Assembly (NCBI GenBank): GCA_028023455.1
Contig: JAQFVV010000032.1
Coordinates: 1,424,001-1,488,000 of the forward strand
Source of the DNA: Epiperipatus broadwayi
Lineage: Eukaryota > Onychophora > Udeonychophora > Euonychophora > Peripatidae
Length of the DNA stretch: 64,000 bases
Direction: 5' to 3'
This document shows, piece after piece, positions 1 through 10,789 of this stretch (the stretch's first letter is position 1; each line of letters begins with the position of its first letter). Below the pieces are notes generated by a model. That model had not been told where the DNA came from and made no database searches. It saw nothing but the letters and a program-made list of their open reading frames with translations. A program made the position numbers and the translations under genes.

Positions 1-345
1 TTTTATAAATTAAATTGAAATATTAACCTCAAATGTTTTGATTTGCAATATACTTTAAATAAAATCATAGGCATCCTAAGGCCTTTTGATTTCGTGTTTT
101 ATGCTTAATATGACGATAGTAAATGAATATAAACATAGGACACTCAGAAAGCTTATCATCTTCACTTTAATTCTAAACTTTTGTATTTCCCTTATCATCT
201 TCACTTTAATTCTAAACTTTTGTATTTCTAACTCATTTGTCATGATAATGATAATAACTGCCATTACCTCATTACATTTACCCCTGCCCATATACAAAAA
301 AAAGATGACCAAATGATGGAATTAATCATTTTCTTTTTTTCCTCT
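1..345. repeat. Left copy of a dispersed direct repeat, LTR-like
   Basis: Bases about 1-228 resemble 6570-6830 in the same orientation. Shared blocks include TTTAAATAAAATCATA, CTAAGGCCTTTT and CTTATCATCTTC. The pair flanks a minus-strand Ty3-like remnant, so these could be old LTRs. Positions 153-190 and 191-228 are a 38-bp perfect tandem duplication that the right copy lacks. A pyrimidine run at 328-352 would be a purine tract on the minus strand, where a minus-strand element should have its polypurine tract. No TG...CA ends or target-site duplication could be fixed, and the homology may start outside the window. Confidence 0.4.
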
Positions 346-890
346 TTTTAAATCTCATCCTTGTTTTTGACCTACCTTCAAAATATATCATCAGCGTCAA
401 TCTTGAACACAAAATGAATAATTAATTGATATATGATTTTATCACCCTGATCATTAGCTACCCCTCATGTTGATAAGTGAACATCAAAGTTATTAAATAA
501 ACTTCATAGACTGTGCGGATAATAAAAATAAAAATTACAAAATATTCAATGGGTAAGTTCTATTGATAGATTTAGTTCAGAGATATATCTCACAATTATT
601 AAACAAAAACAAAACAAAATATTCTATTTTCCTACCACCATAATGCCAAAATAATCTGTTTCTATTTCATCAAGAAATTACATGTGGATAGAGAAATAAT
701 TATTTTCATAAACATTCTTTCCTTCTTCAAACTGATATTGGAAATGTTTGATTATCTATCTTATACTGTTGTTTCATTTTTTTTTAGTCGTAAAACATTT
801 AGCATGCCTTTCAAATATTGAATTAACTAGTTAAGATTATGATCCCATCACTGTTCATCTGGTAGGTGTTTTAAATCACTTTCTACTCTG
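346..890. other. A/T-rich spacer, nothing recognised
   Basis: No coding similarity, repeat unit or inverted repeat of note is seen. If the flanking repeats are LTRs, this is the decayed 3' end of the Ty3-like element on the minus strand. Confidence 0.4.
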
Positions 891-894
891 CACA

Positions 895-2620
895 CAAATG
901 CTGTTGTCTATGTTTGCCCATGGTTTCGGCTAAGAAAATCAGCCATGGCATTTTCTGCTCCTTTACAGTGCTGAAATGCATAATTAAATTCCTATAAATA
1001 TAAGCTCCATGTAATAAATGTCAGGTAAGTATCTGCTATTCAAAAACTCAAGGCTCTTATGATCCTTGCCGAAACTTTTAAAAGGTCCATACACTACAAT
1101 CAGAGCTTCTTTCTCTGAGACAGTATAATTAATTTCTGAGCCCTTCAACAACCAGCTAATAAAGTATAGGACATCAGGTAGGCCATCATTCTGAATTTCA
1201 GATAATTCTGCCCATCCCCAATCCATAGCCACTTCTATTTGTTTGTACATGAACGATTCTATTAAAATCTATTATCTGCTGTTAAGAGTCTGGTTATATT
1301 GATGAGTCCACTGCCACAGTACATCCTTTCTAATGAATCTATTGTAAAAATTGCATATCTCTAAGGATTGTATCTATTTTAGGGATGAAAAAATATGTTG
1401 CTTGTATTTTTTCACAATGAGGTCTAATACTTTTACTTCCCACAATACAAAAAACAAACTTCATTGGTAACTAATGTGTTTTTTTATATTAATCTTTATA
1501 AATACTGTATATGCTCTGCTATATCTGCTGAGATTACCATCACATCAACATACACTGATACTACGTTTTTGATGTCAGGGATAACATATGATCTATGCAT
1601 TTATGAAAGCCAGCGCTGTAATTAATCAGCTCAAAGGGCAATCAATTAAAGTGGTATGAGCATCCACCAAATCTAAATCTTGTGTATTGGTGGTCTTCTG
1701 GATAAGATCAAATAAAGAGAATAACTTTTCTTTAAATTTTATTTAAAACTCCAGAGAGTTTTTGGAATAGCTGCCTACCATTCAGACATAACATCAATGA
1801 ATTATTTTTTTCTACTACAATGACAGAGTTGTTTTAGGATTATGAACATTTGGAGATAATACCCATTCCATTATTTGCATCAATTGCTTTTCTTTCTAAA
1901 ACTTTATAATGCTAGTGGGGTACCATGTAAGATATTGCTTGATATAAAAATCTGGTCATATTATTATCTCCGGTATTTCTGAAAATATTTCATGAAATTG
2001 ACTAAATAATAAAGTAATTTACTAATGTAAAATCCTTGGTGCAAACTTAGAGAATATTTTATTGTCTATAATTATTTGTTGGTAGTTGCAAATCCATATG
2101 CAGCAAACCTTGGTAGAGCACAATAAAACGGCATTAAACTCATGTTTTACCATGGCAAGTAATTCAACCTTTATAATAATCTGATATATAGCTAGCTTTG
2201 TGAAAATCAGACTCTAATATTACATCACGTACAAGTCCTTACAGAACCAATAAAACATTATTCATCATTTTGTTTTGATTTTAAATAGTGTCCACACCTG
2301 TGTGAAAACAAGTTTTGCATTTTTATTTTTGGCCAGAGCTACTTGGAGAGCCTTTAATGAGAATTTACTAATCTTATGATTCACTTGTATAATTCTATTA
2401 TATACTTCCTCTGACATAACAGTTATGACTACCAGTCTAATAGTGTCTAGCTCCAATCCATTGTACTTTTGTGCAAATTTTATTTGCAAATTGAGCTTCC
2501 CATGTACATACCAGGTTCACTATATAGTGATATCTTTTTCTGTTTGTTCCTCTAGGTAATGTGAGATCTCAAACATGAAAAATGGCATATCAAAAAAATT
2601 GCTGGTTTAACATTCCCCAT
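895..2620 (-). pseudogene. Ty3/gypsy-like pol remnant (RT and RNase H)
   Basis: Read on the minus strand, frames broken by stops and frameshifts give reverse transcriptase followed by RNase H. The RT part (about 2000-1500) shows a QL..EL-like thumb and the pattern FxFGGxxYHFNxLPFELIN, which corresponds to the family's YxFxxMPFGLxNAP. It is followed by a degraded VYVDVMVIS, where Ty3 elements have the YLDDILV catalytic box. The RNase H part (1250-984) reads LLKGSEINYTVSEKEAL, the typical LxxxExNYxxxEKEALAVV block. After one frameshift comes CKGAENAMADFLSRN (about 950-910), matching the classic KGxxNxxADxLSR end. The catalytic second aspartate of RT is lost, so the element is dead. Domain order and motifs make Ty3/gypsy much more likely than BEL/Pao or copia. 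No integrase was recognised downstream; 895 down to about 350 shows none. Confidence 0.7.
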
Positions 2621-2779
2621 CCTTGACTCCCATTTACCTTTTTAGTACTGTATTAGTATAACTGAATATAAGTATGGTAAGAGATGTTCCTGTCCATTCA
2701 TTTGACTGGTGTAAGATCCACTCTTAAATTGCCTTACAATAATGTTTTAGAGAAATCCTCTTTCTTTGGTGTTTCCAGT

Positions 2780-2880
2780 ACTCTACACATTCTTTTCTTT
2801 TAAATAGTAATGGCATTTATATATGATGCACACTCTACACATTCTTTTCTTTTAAATATTAATGGTGTTTATATATGATG
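2780..2880. repeat. 52-bp tandem duplication
   Basis: ACTCTACACATTCTTTTCTT begins at 2780 and again at 2832. The two units match closely through ATATATGATG. It lies inside the decayed Ty3-like element. Confidence 0.8.
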
Positions 2881-3288
2881 CCTCTCTAACCATAGCCATA
2901 GTAGTCTTTGAGAATCAAAACATCCATCCTTCAATAAAAAATCATCATTCTGTAGCATACTCATATCCAGTGTGTTAAACCAATTTCACAACCTGCTCAA
3001 TGGTGCGACAATATGTGCCAACAAGCATATGTTTCAATTAATAGAGAAATTATGTTGAATTGTTCAAATTTTCTGACTTTTTAATAGAGGGTAAGCCATT
3101 AAAGATTGTAACTTTGCAACATGTCGTCGAAAGAAACTGAATATATAGTTTGGGTGATTTATCTCATTCCTAAGATATCTAATACATAAACGATTCTGAT
3201 ATTCTTCAGTCCATTAACTTCCCAGCATTTGCAAAATGTTTCTGCATTATGATACAATAAATCCCAGCCTGTGATGCAGCTTGAAAAT

Positions 3289-3440
3289 GGCTATTTGCAA
3301 TGACTAACTAATCTTCAAATATAGAATTGAGTTGGAAATATTTCTCCAAACTATTGATGTGTTTGGCTATTTGCAATGACTAACAAAATCTTCAGATATA
3401 GAATTGAGTTGGAAATATTTCTCCAAACTATTGATGTGTT
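3289..3440. repeat. 76-bp tandem duplication
   Basis: GGCTATTTGCAATGACTAAC begins at 3289 and at 3365. Each unit ends in CCAAACTATTGATGTGTT. Only a few substitutions and one small indel separate the copies. Confidence 0.85.
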
Positions 3441-3444
3441 CAGT

Positions 3445-4080
3445 TGGTGCTTCACCTGACACCACTAAAAATTCTGGTTTTCAAAAGCTGGTTAACTATG
3501 CCAGTCATATTGCTAAAGATAGTAGGCTTGGAATTCAGCTGTTCATTCCCAGCCATTCTTTCTGCTTCTGAGACTGTGATCAATGACCTTACTGCAGTTG
3601 AATTCATCACTCTTCCTTTAAGCTGGGTGTGATCTTTAATCAAACTCTCTCCCTCTGGTTGGCTTTTAGTTTTTCAATATGATGTAAGATCTCTGAATAC
3701 TTTCATTATATGAGTCTGTTCAAAAATCTTCTTTTGGATCAATAGGTTACATCTTTGCAGTATATCTTCCTTCCGTACTTATACATATTTTTTTCTTCTA
3801 CTTGTGAAAACTCTACTTTCTTCATTACTAATTCTTGCATCATTTGTTTCATATTGTTTGCATTTTCCCTTTTAACTTGATTAATTTGCATACTAACATT
3901 CTCTACTTCCCGCTCTTGATCTTTCATTTCTAATGCTTGCACTAATTCCAGAGCATTCATATCCTTATTCAACTTTACTGATAGTTCTTTCATTCTATTA
4001 ATTTCTTACAACACTCACTCTATCTATTTGAAAGATGGCTTCTTGGTTTTCTTTTAGCATTTTTTTGAAACAACTTCATG
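3445..4080 (-). pseudogene. Gag-like coiled-coil remnant of the Ty3-like element
   Basis: On the minus strand a frame at 3993-3739 begins MKELSVKLNKDMNALELVQ. It continues as a charged, Gln/Lys/Glu-rich coiled coil (residues about 20-70). A second frame at 3643-3452 contains EAERMAGNEQLNSKPTIF. The position upstream of pol on the same strand, and the resemblance in composition to the coiled coil at 35123-35344, suggest the N-terminal gag region of the same retroelement. No CCHC zinc knuckle was found. The call rests mainly on context; a random coiled-coil frame cannot be excluded. Confidence 0.35.
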
Positions 4081-4099
4081 GTTATATGCCATTCACTTT

Positions 4100-6480
4100 T
4101 CTGCATAACTAGTAAATCTATTTCTACATCATTAAGAATTAGGCTCTTAGTTTATGGGATTAAGCAGTTAATTGTTACTACTATTATGCTTGACACATTA
4201 GCTATACTTTCTCATCAGTATCTGACCAGATTTCGTGTTGCATGTCAATATTGTTTTTACAACTTGTTTCTTATTTTTAGATCATTTCATAATACAATTC
4301 TAATATTATTTATATCAGTATTTTTCATTTTCATATCAAATATTAATACAATCTCCAACCACCACCTCACATAACTACTCGTCATTATTTCACTCATTAA
4401 TCATTTATCAACCCAGACCTGAACCTAGTTTGAAACTTAAATTATGTGATTCTCATTTTTTCTCTCAGTGAATGATGTTCTATTTGCCACAGTTGAGTTA
4501 TTATGTAACTAGAATGATATAGGTAAGTGAATTTATCTAATGCCATGTGTTGTAATGCTATTGTGTATCAGTTTTAATCATGGTCTATATGTTAGAATGC
4601 CAAATATGTAGCGGAAAATGGGATTTATTCATGGCCTACACATTGGTACAAATATGTAATGAACAGTGGAAAAAGAAATGGAAATATCCAACCTAAAAAT
4701 CACGATATTAAAAATTATGGTTGTTAGCCTTCTCTCCAAACTCTCATGGGGAATGATGACAATAATCAACCCAGTGTTTAATCCTTCTCTGATTACACAT
4801 AAAGTAAGTTATATTTCGTGATCATCATCATTTTTTTAACGACCACTTTTTTGCCAATCAATCTCACAATCTCAATCCATTACTACTTTTAATTTAGAAA
4901 CTCATGGCAATGATCAGTTTCAGGCACCATCTTCCCTCAAGGAAGAACTACCAGTGAATACAATCGATGATGACAAACTTTAGCTCTATAATACCAATAA
5001 TTTCACCATTACCATTTCAGCATAAATTCAGTTCAATAAGACTTGTATGCAATCCAAATGATGGAGATGGTGGCATTAATGCAAAAGTAATTTATAGGTT
5101 GATAAACTAATTGGTAAAATCAGACAGATAACACAAATAACAGCCTATTAAATACTTTTATCTTAATAATAAATGTATGCAATAACAAATAATGCAAAAT
5201 AAATATAATACAATAATATAATTATCATTACGAAACTATCATTACTTCTTTATGCAATGCATCAACACTCACACACATACACAAAAAATAGTAATATAAA
5301 CAAATAAATATAAATATACACATAAAAACTACATACTGCCAATTAATGATTGGGACTGATATTAATAGCTGGGATAATATTCTACTCTAAAAAAATAAAA
5401 ATTCATATGCATTAACCATAAAGTCAAAAATAAATTTTAAATAATAGTACAACACAATATACTATCTATACTAACACAAAGTGCTTAACCATATAAATAA
5501 ATATTATGAATAACCTCATAATTTATTTCAATACACAGATTTTGTGGTAAAATGTAAGATTATATATTTATACGGCCCAATGATTTCATTTGGGTTTAAA
5601 AATTTCATTCAATGCTAACATAGCTTTTAATTATGTATTCAAGTCTTTTCAGGAAATATGTGTGATATAGGTTTAAGTGCAATCTACAATAAAGTGGTCT
5701 TGAGATCAATGTTTCACTAAACTCCAAAAACAGCAACCACAACTAGTCCCAGGAAAATAGAAAAATCAAATACTTAAAAAGATAGCATTTCTTGAAATAT
5801 ATTTGAACATCACATCCTTAAAAAATGAGTTATTTAGGATGCATTTAACTTAGTAATTTCATATAGTAGGTAATATTAATTCCTCGGCAATATATAGGCA
5901 CAGAATCAAATACAAAATTAAATGTAATATATATTTCTAGCTAACACAAATCTATTATTATAATTTTTTTCCGGAGATGCATGGAGACAGGTGTTTGGAC
6001 AATTACCTTGAGATTTTTATTCCATGTCATGAAATAAACATGAAAGAATTAACATTTAATATGGATAATTAGTATTCCAATATTAACCCACCCACCCCCA
6101 TTAAGTCCTGCAGCTAGCTTTTTTCTTGTGCCTTGTGCTTTCCATCCGCACTACTCAAATGAAACAATGCACTTGCTAGAACTAATTTACCAGTTGATAA
6201 TACAAACTGCTATACACCTTGGTTTAATTAACATTATTATACCTAAAAATCAAAGTTTATTATCATTTTGTAAATCCAAATGATAAGTTTCTAATTCAAC
6301 AATATCTTAATTTTTTCTTTTTTATTAGCTTTATACAAAAGAAATAATCAAATATTCATTTGAAAAATACAAATAAAAAATATATAAATAAAATTTTTAG
6401 TAAGGCTCAAGGATATTATATCATACCAGTGTTTAATATTTCATATATATATACATACCATCAGTAAGATCTTTTTATTT
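4100..6480. other. Long A/T-rich stretch without recognisable content
   Basis: The segment has many short A/T runs, a CACACACATACACA stretch near 5268 and a C-rich spot at 6090-6100. I see no coding motif, tandem unit or inverted pair. Small open frames here have the composition expected by chance. Confidence 0.5.
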
Positions 6481-6539
6481 ATAAAAACATTCAAGACTGC
6501 TTTTTCTAACTCTTGCCATATTCAAGTGGTATTTAAACC

Positions 6540-6860
6540 CAGTTTTTTGTGAGGAGACCAAAACTCAACATTAACAAATAAAACCTGTTCTCACATATAA
6601 ATTCATTTATTTTATAAAATAAACTGTGATATTAAACTAAACTGATTTGATTTGCAACACATTTTAAATAAAATCATAAGCATTCTAAGGCCTTTTTGAT
6701 TTGGTTTGTGTTTTATGCTAAATTAATATAACATGATAGTAAATAAATATAAAAATAGGAAATTTCTAAGAAATAACTGCCTATCATTGCATAGCTTATC
6801 ATCTTCATCTTAATGCTAAACTTCATATTTATTTTTGAATATCTAATATACCCTTGTAAT
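6540..6860. repeat. Right copy of the LTR-like dispersed repeat
   Basis: It is colinear with 1-228, with clear divergence: GATTTGATTTGCAACACATTT, ATAAAATCATAAGCATTCTA, AGGCCTTTTTGATTT, TTTTATGCTAAATTAATATA and CTTATCATCTTCATCTTAAT. For a minus-strand element this would be the 5' LTR. Similarity fades beyond about 6830, where an LTR should continue, so a simple dispersed repeat remains possible. Confidence 0.4.
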
Positions 6861-7294
6861 GAAAATGAAGATTTCCAATGCAATACATGAATACATATCA
6901 TACAAAGTATCACAAAACTTTCTATATTGGAAGTGGTAATTCCCTCTATTTATTCTATCCCAGAACTGACTATGTGAACCACAAGTCACCAAGTGACCTA
7001 TTTGATAATTTCAAATGACCCGTTCAAGTTCCACAAATAAAGTATAATATATAAAAATAAATTATAAAATATAAACATGAAACAAACATTTTGAGAAAGT
7101 ATAAATAATAAGATTAACATTTTGGTTTGATTACAAAGTTGCAGTAATATAGATGGAACACAGCGATATTGTTTGAACAAATCTTATCATTATTCGACAA
7201 GTGTGTCATTCTCTCAGTTGTAGCATTTGTTCAGTAGTGCGAGAATAGTTACTTAAGTGAAATTATTATGTAGTTACCTAAGTGCAATAATCTA
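6861..7294. other. A/T-rich spacer, nothing recognised
   Basis: No gene, tandem or inverted repeat is seen apart from short A/T tracts. Confidence 0.4.
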
Positions 7295-7479
7295 ATATAT
7301 ATATATGCGCTGTATGCACAGATAATGAAGCTAGAACGTATATATTTAAAAGTGAAATTTTAATTTACTAAAATATAAAACTATTAAATTATAGTGCTTA
7401 GTGCTTTCAAGAGACTACTTGCTCTTACACTCATAGCTGTGTTGTAGAAATGGAAATGGAATTTATACAGATTGATGCA

Positions 7480-7870
7480 AATGAGTTATAATAGGCATTT
7501 CTGAGCCAGAGCAAAACATGCTTCTCTTCTATTGATGGATTTGGGCTCACTAGACGTGAAACGCCTCTTAAGTCTTGTGTTGGGCATCATGACTTTTGGA
7601 GCATACGACACTGGCAGTGATGGGTTCAAATTTATGGCCCGATGCTCTTTTGGGTTTACAGATGGAATTGCCTTCTTGCTTGGTTTTAGTTTTAATGTAG
7701 ATTAATTTGTGTTGTGCTACTCTACTGGCTATGTTAGTCCAGGTCTCCCCATAGTATGTATCCAGCTTGGCAATTGACTTGTGGGCAGATCATTTTGTAC
7801 ACCACCTGAGGAGTGAGCTCAGGTGTGATTCTATGTTTTGAGTTGTTCATAAGTCTGTTTGTGTTCGCAG
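7480..7870 (-). pseudogene. Penelope-like GIY-YIG endonuclease domain, partial
   Basis: Minus-strand translation from 7869 gives NTNRLMNNSKHRITPELTP, then QVVYKMICPQVNCQAGY. After a one-base frame change it reads YYGETWTNIASRVAQHK. This is the Penelope GIY-YIG pattern: VYKIxCxxC...Y-GET...RxxEH, with the conserved tyrosine pair, the G-E-T turn and the catalytic arginine in ASRV. Further on, GHKFEPITAS is followed by stops near the expected EAxxI motif. The reverse transcriptase part is missing, so this is a 5'-truncated relic. In the intact family the domain makes the nick that primes target-primed reverse transcription. The frame running 8105-7734 is a chimera: its first half is antisense of the mirror copy. 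Confidence 0.65.
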
Positions 7871-7879
7871 GCGACCAGT

Positions 7880-8200
7880 AAGCAATGCCAATAGAGTAGC
7901 ACAACACAAATATGTCTACAATAAAACTAAAACCAAGCAAGAAGGCAATTTTCATCTTCTGTGAACATGAATGAACATCAGGCCATAAATTTGAACCCAT
8001 CACTGCCAGTGCATCATATGCTCTGAAAGATACGATGCCAGACGCAAGATTAAAGAGGCATTTCACATAGCTAGTGATCCCAAATCCATCAATAGAAGAG
8101 AGCATGTTTTGCTCTGGCTCGAAAATGACTATTATAACTCATTTGCATCAATCTGCATAAATTCCACTTTCATTTCTACAACGCAGTTACAACAATAGCT
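7880..8200 (+). pseudogene. Mirror copy of the Penelope GIY-YIG C-terminus
   Basis: On the plus strand, HNTNMSTIKLKPSKKA and SGHKFEPITASASYALK repeat the sequence of the minus-strand copy. Internal stops and frameshifts are present. It lacks the upstream VYKIxC/GET portion, so it is shorter than its partner. It has no function of its own and serves as evidence for the inverted duplication. Confidence 0.55.
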
Positions 8201-8414
8201 ATAGTATGAGAGCAAGTAGTCTCTTGAAATCACTAAGCTCTATAATTTAATAGTTTTATATTTTAGCAAATTAAAATTTTGCTTTTAAATATATACGTTC
8301 TAGCTTTATTATCTGTGCATACAGCGCATATATATATCAGTTTATAATGTTTAGTGAAGTAATAATTTAAGTATTTCTAAATACAATAATATTAATTATT
8401 AAAAAAAAAAAAAT

Positions 8415-8900
8415 TATTACCACGGACAAACAGAAAGCAAAAAAGAGATTATTTCAAGATGTGTAGACTGAAAAGTATGGATGTATCGAAAATGGTGACA
8501 AATTTATATGTACTTTATGTACAGAGATAATTACCATCAGGACTTAGAATATTGAGTGAAATGCCAAATGAAGAAATCTGATTGCATTGCTAAATGTGTA
8601 TTAAATTATTACCAGCCACAATTACGTTACATCTGTTAGCCAGAACAGTTCAGCGTCACATTGAAGATTTGCAGTATTTTGAATATCTTAAAATTGACAA
8701 TTTAAGTTTAGAAATGATCGACTTTAAAAGTTCAAGACAAAATGGAAGATAATCATCTTCTCATGATATCAACATGTTGGACATCATTATAAATGTGAGC
8801 TACTTTATTTTAAGAACAGGAGCAGCTTAACTACTGAAAATTCAGACTAGATATAAACCAGAATTGATTAAATTGACGTCACAAATTCAGCATCAGGAGA
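8415..8900 (+). pseudogene. hAT transposase N-terminal fragment
   Basis: Plus-strand translation from about 8425 reads KKRLFQDVWTEKYGCIENGD, then KFICTLCTEIITIRT. This matches the N-terminal zinc-finger region of Charlie-type hAT transposases (FxxxWxxxYxFxxxNGKxxCLxCxxxI). Frameshifts and stops follow, with weak traces such as FAVF and KFKTKW to about 8900. There is no catalytic core. The fragment abuts the Penelope inverted duplication, which may have inserted beside or into it. The match is short but spans both cysteines and the aromatic anchors. Confidence 0.5.
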
Positions 8901-10100
8901 GACATTGATAACGAAGAGAATGTTTGTTTTTATAATAATTAGGCTTATAATTTTGAATTTTTATGTTTAAAGTTTAAAAGCATATAATTATTTTCTCAAT
9001 GTAATTTATCTTATTATGCACTAACAGACTCTTTTAAAATGAAAATACCACTGACTGGAACATCTTAATAATCACATTTTGGTTGATTTTGATTAGCAGC
9101 CAAAAAAGATTACCCCTGATCTATTGTGAGCTTAAAAAGTTAAAGGATATATATACACAATAATGCTACTTTCAAATCCATAGACTAATTCCTGGGTCTT
9201 AGTCTTTAATGAGAAGGATAAGGTTTGCACCAATACAGCACTTGCCATCATTACGTCTTTTATATTATCCAAGTTAATAATCTGAGATTCAAAAACATCT
9301 TAAGAACTACTGATTACACAATTTTACAATAGATAGAGAAAGAATTACTGTCTAATGTAGATGAAAGAAAACAGTGATGTTATAATAGATACATCTTTTA
9401 TCTTACCAAAAAGGTCAAAGATACCTTTAGCTTAAAACTGAGATCACTAAAATATGTAATTACTGGATCTGTGTCAGATTTATATAAATATACAAATAAA
9501 GCAGTTTGTGTTTAAAACCTTAGGATTTTTTTTTTATCATCAGATTGTCATTTTTGATATTAAAAAAAAAAAACTATTGGATGTGTGGGTGCAAATTATT
9601 ATTCTTCACTAAAAAAGATCAATAACCAGAAATGAGTCTGAAAATTGGGACAATCATATTTATACAGATGATTTTAAACTCTCCTGGGCACTACAGATAT
9701 AAAAAGCCCTCAAAAATTAAATATGATATAAAAAAAATTAAATCTTATAAACTTTATTTTTTTACAAAAAAGGAATGTTTAAATATGAAAAAAAAATAAC
9801 AATAGTTTAAAAAGATATCATAGTTACAGACAAAAAACTAGAAAAATAATACCTATTTTTGTTTTGTTTTTTATAAAGTAATTAAGTAAAATTTATGTCT
9901 AATAAATTATAATAGTTAAGTAATACATAACATAAAATATATTCTAGGCTATAGTTGCTGCTAATTTAATATTTCATATATCATGTAACTAATCGTATAA
10001 GTATGTAACCTTATATATACAAATATAAGGTTATTTTACATAATAATATATATAATTGAATCAATATAATGATTTAATATATATAAAAAATTTATAAGAT
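8900..10100. other. A/T-rich stretch, nothing recognised
   Basis: Oligo-A and oligo-T runs and short ATATATA tracts are frequent. No coding motif or repeat pair was seen. Confidence 0.4.
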
Positions 10101-10102
10101 TT

Positions 10103-10285
10103 CAGTGAATTGTATTTTTCACCTTGAACATTTTTGAATGTGGACAAGAAATTATTTATACTAATGTATTTTAATTTTTAATTTTAACATAATTACAGTG
10201 AATTGTATTTTTCACCTTAAACATTTTTGAATCTGGACAAAAAATTATATTAATGTATTTTAAATTATAATTTTAACAATGAAAT
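10103..10285. repeat. 93-bp tandem duplication
   Basis: CAGTGAATTGTATTTTTCAC begins at 10103 and 10196. Both units contain ACATTTTTGAAT and end in AATTTTAAC. Confidence 0.85.
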
Positions 10286-10387
10286 TTGAGAATATTTTCA
10301 AACTGAAATATTAGATGGTAAACAATTATTAACTTTAAAAAAGTAGGTAATATTTTTAATATAAAGAAAGCTTAACACAAATTTTAA

Positions 10388-10655
10388 CATCTATCCAAGG
10401 TTCTCTACTATTTATTTATTTTTTAAAATATATATATATTAATGACAAATAATTTATAATAAATTTTCAAATATAGAAGGTAAAAACCATCTTATTCTAA
10501 ATTATTCACTTTTAGTTTGAGCATCTATCCAAGGTTCTCTACTATTTATTTATTTTTTAAAATATATATATATTAATGACAAACAATTTATAATAAATTT
10601 TCAAATATAGAAGATAAAAACCATCTTATTCTAAATTATTCACTTTTAGTTTGAG
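10388..10655. repeat. 134-bp tandem duplication, nearly identical
   Basis: CATCTATCCAAGGTTCTCTA begins at 10388 and 10522. The two units differ at only a few positions (for example AATAATTT/AACAATTT and AGGTAAAA/AGATAAAA), so the duplication looks recent. Confidence 0.9.
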
Positions 10656-10789
10656 CATATTCCATTAGATTTAATGTAAAACCAGTAGTGTACATAAGTG
10701 TTTATGAATTTGGTAATTTTAAAAATATTTAAATTACAGCTCTATTTCATTTCAAAAAAAACTTGAAATTAAAGGTTTTATAACTACCT

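Larger units (their letters stand above)
7295..8337. mobile_element. Inverted duplication of a Penelope-like element 3' end
   Basis: Two arms, about 7295-7727 and 7880-8337, are reverse complements of each other. They share ATATATGCGC...GCGCATATAT outer ends, TTGATGCAAATGAG blocks and the coding segment GGCCATAAATTTGAACCCAT. A unique spacer of about 150 bp separates them and belongs to the left, minus-strand copy. Both arms encode the end of the Penelope GIY-YIG domain and the 3' non-coding tail, read outward from the centre. Penelope-like elements are known for partial copies in inverted orientation, so this fits a single insertion or a template switch. Arm divergence is moderate, so the structure is not very recent. 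No target-site duplication was identified. Confidence 0.65.

Noticed and set aside
4078-4374. 98-codon plus-strand frame
   Set aside because: Hydrophobic composition frame in T-rich DNA, opposite the retroelement strand, with no motif.
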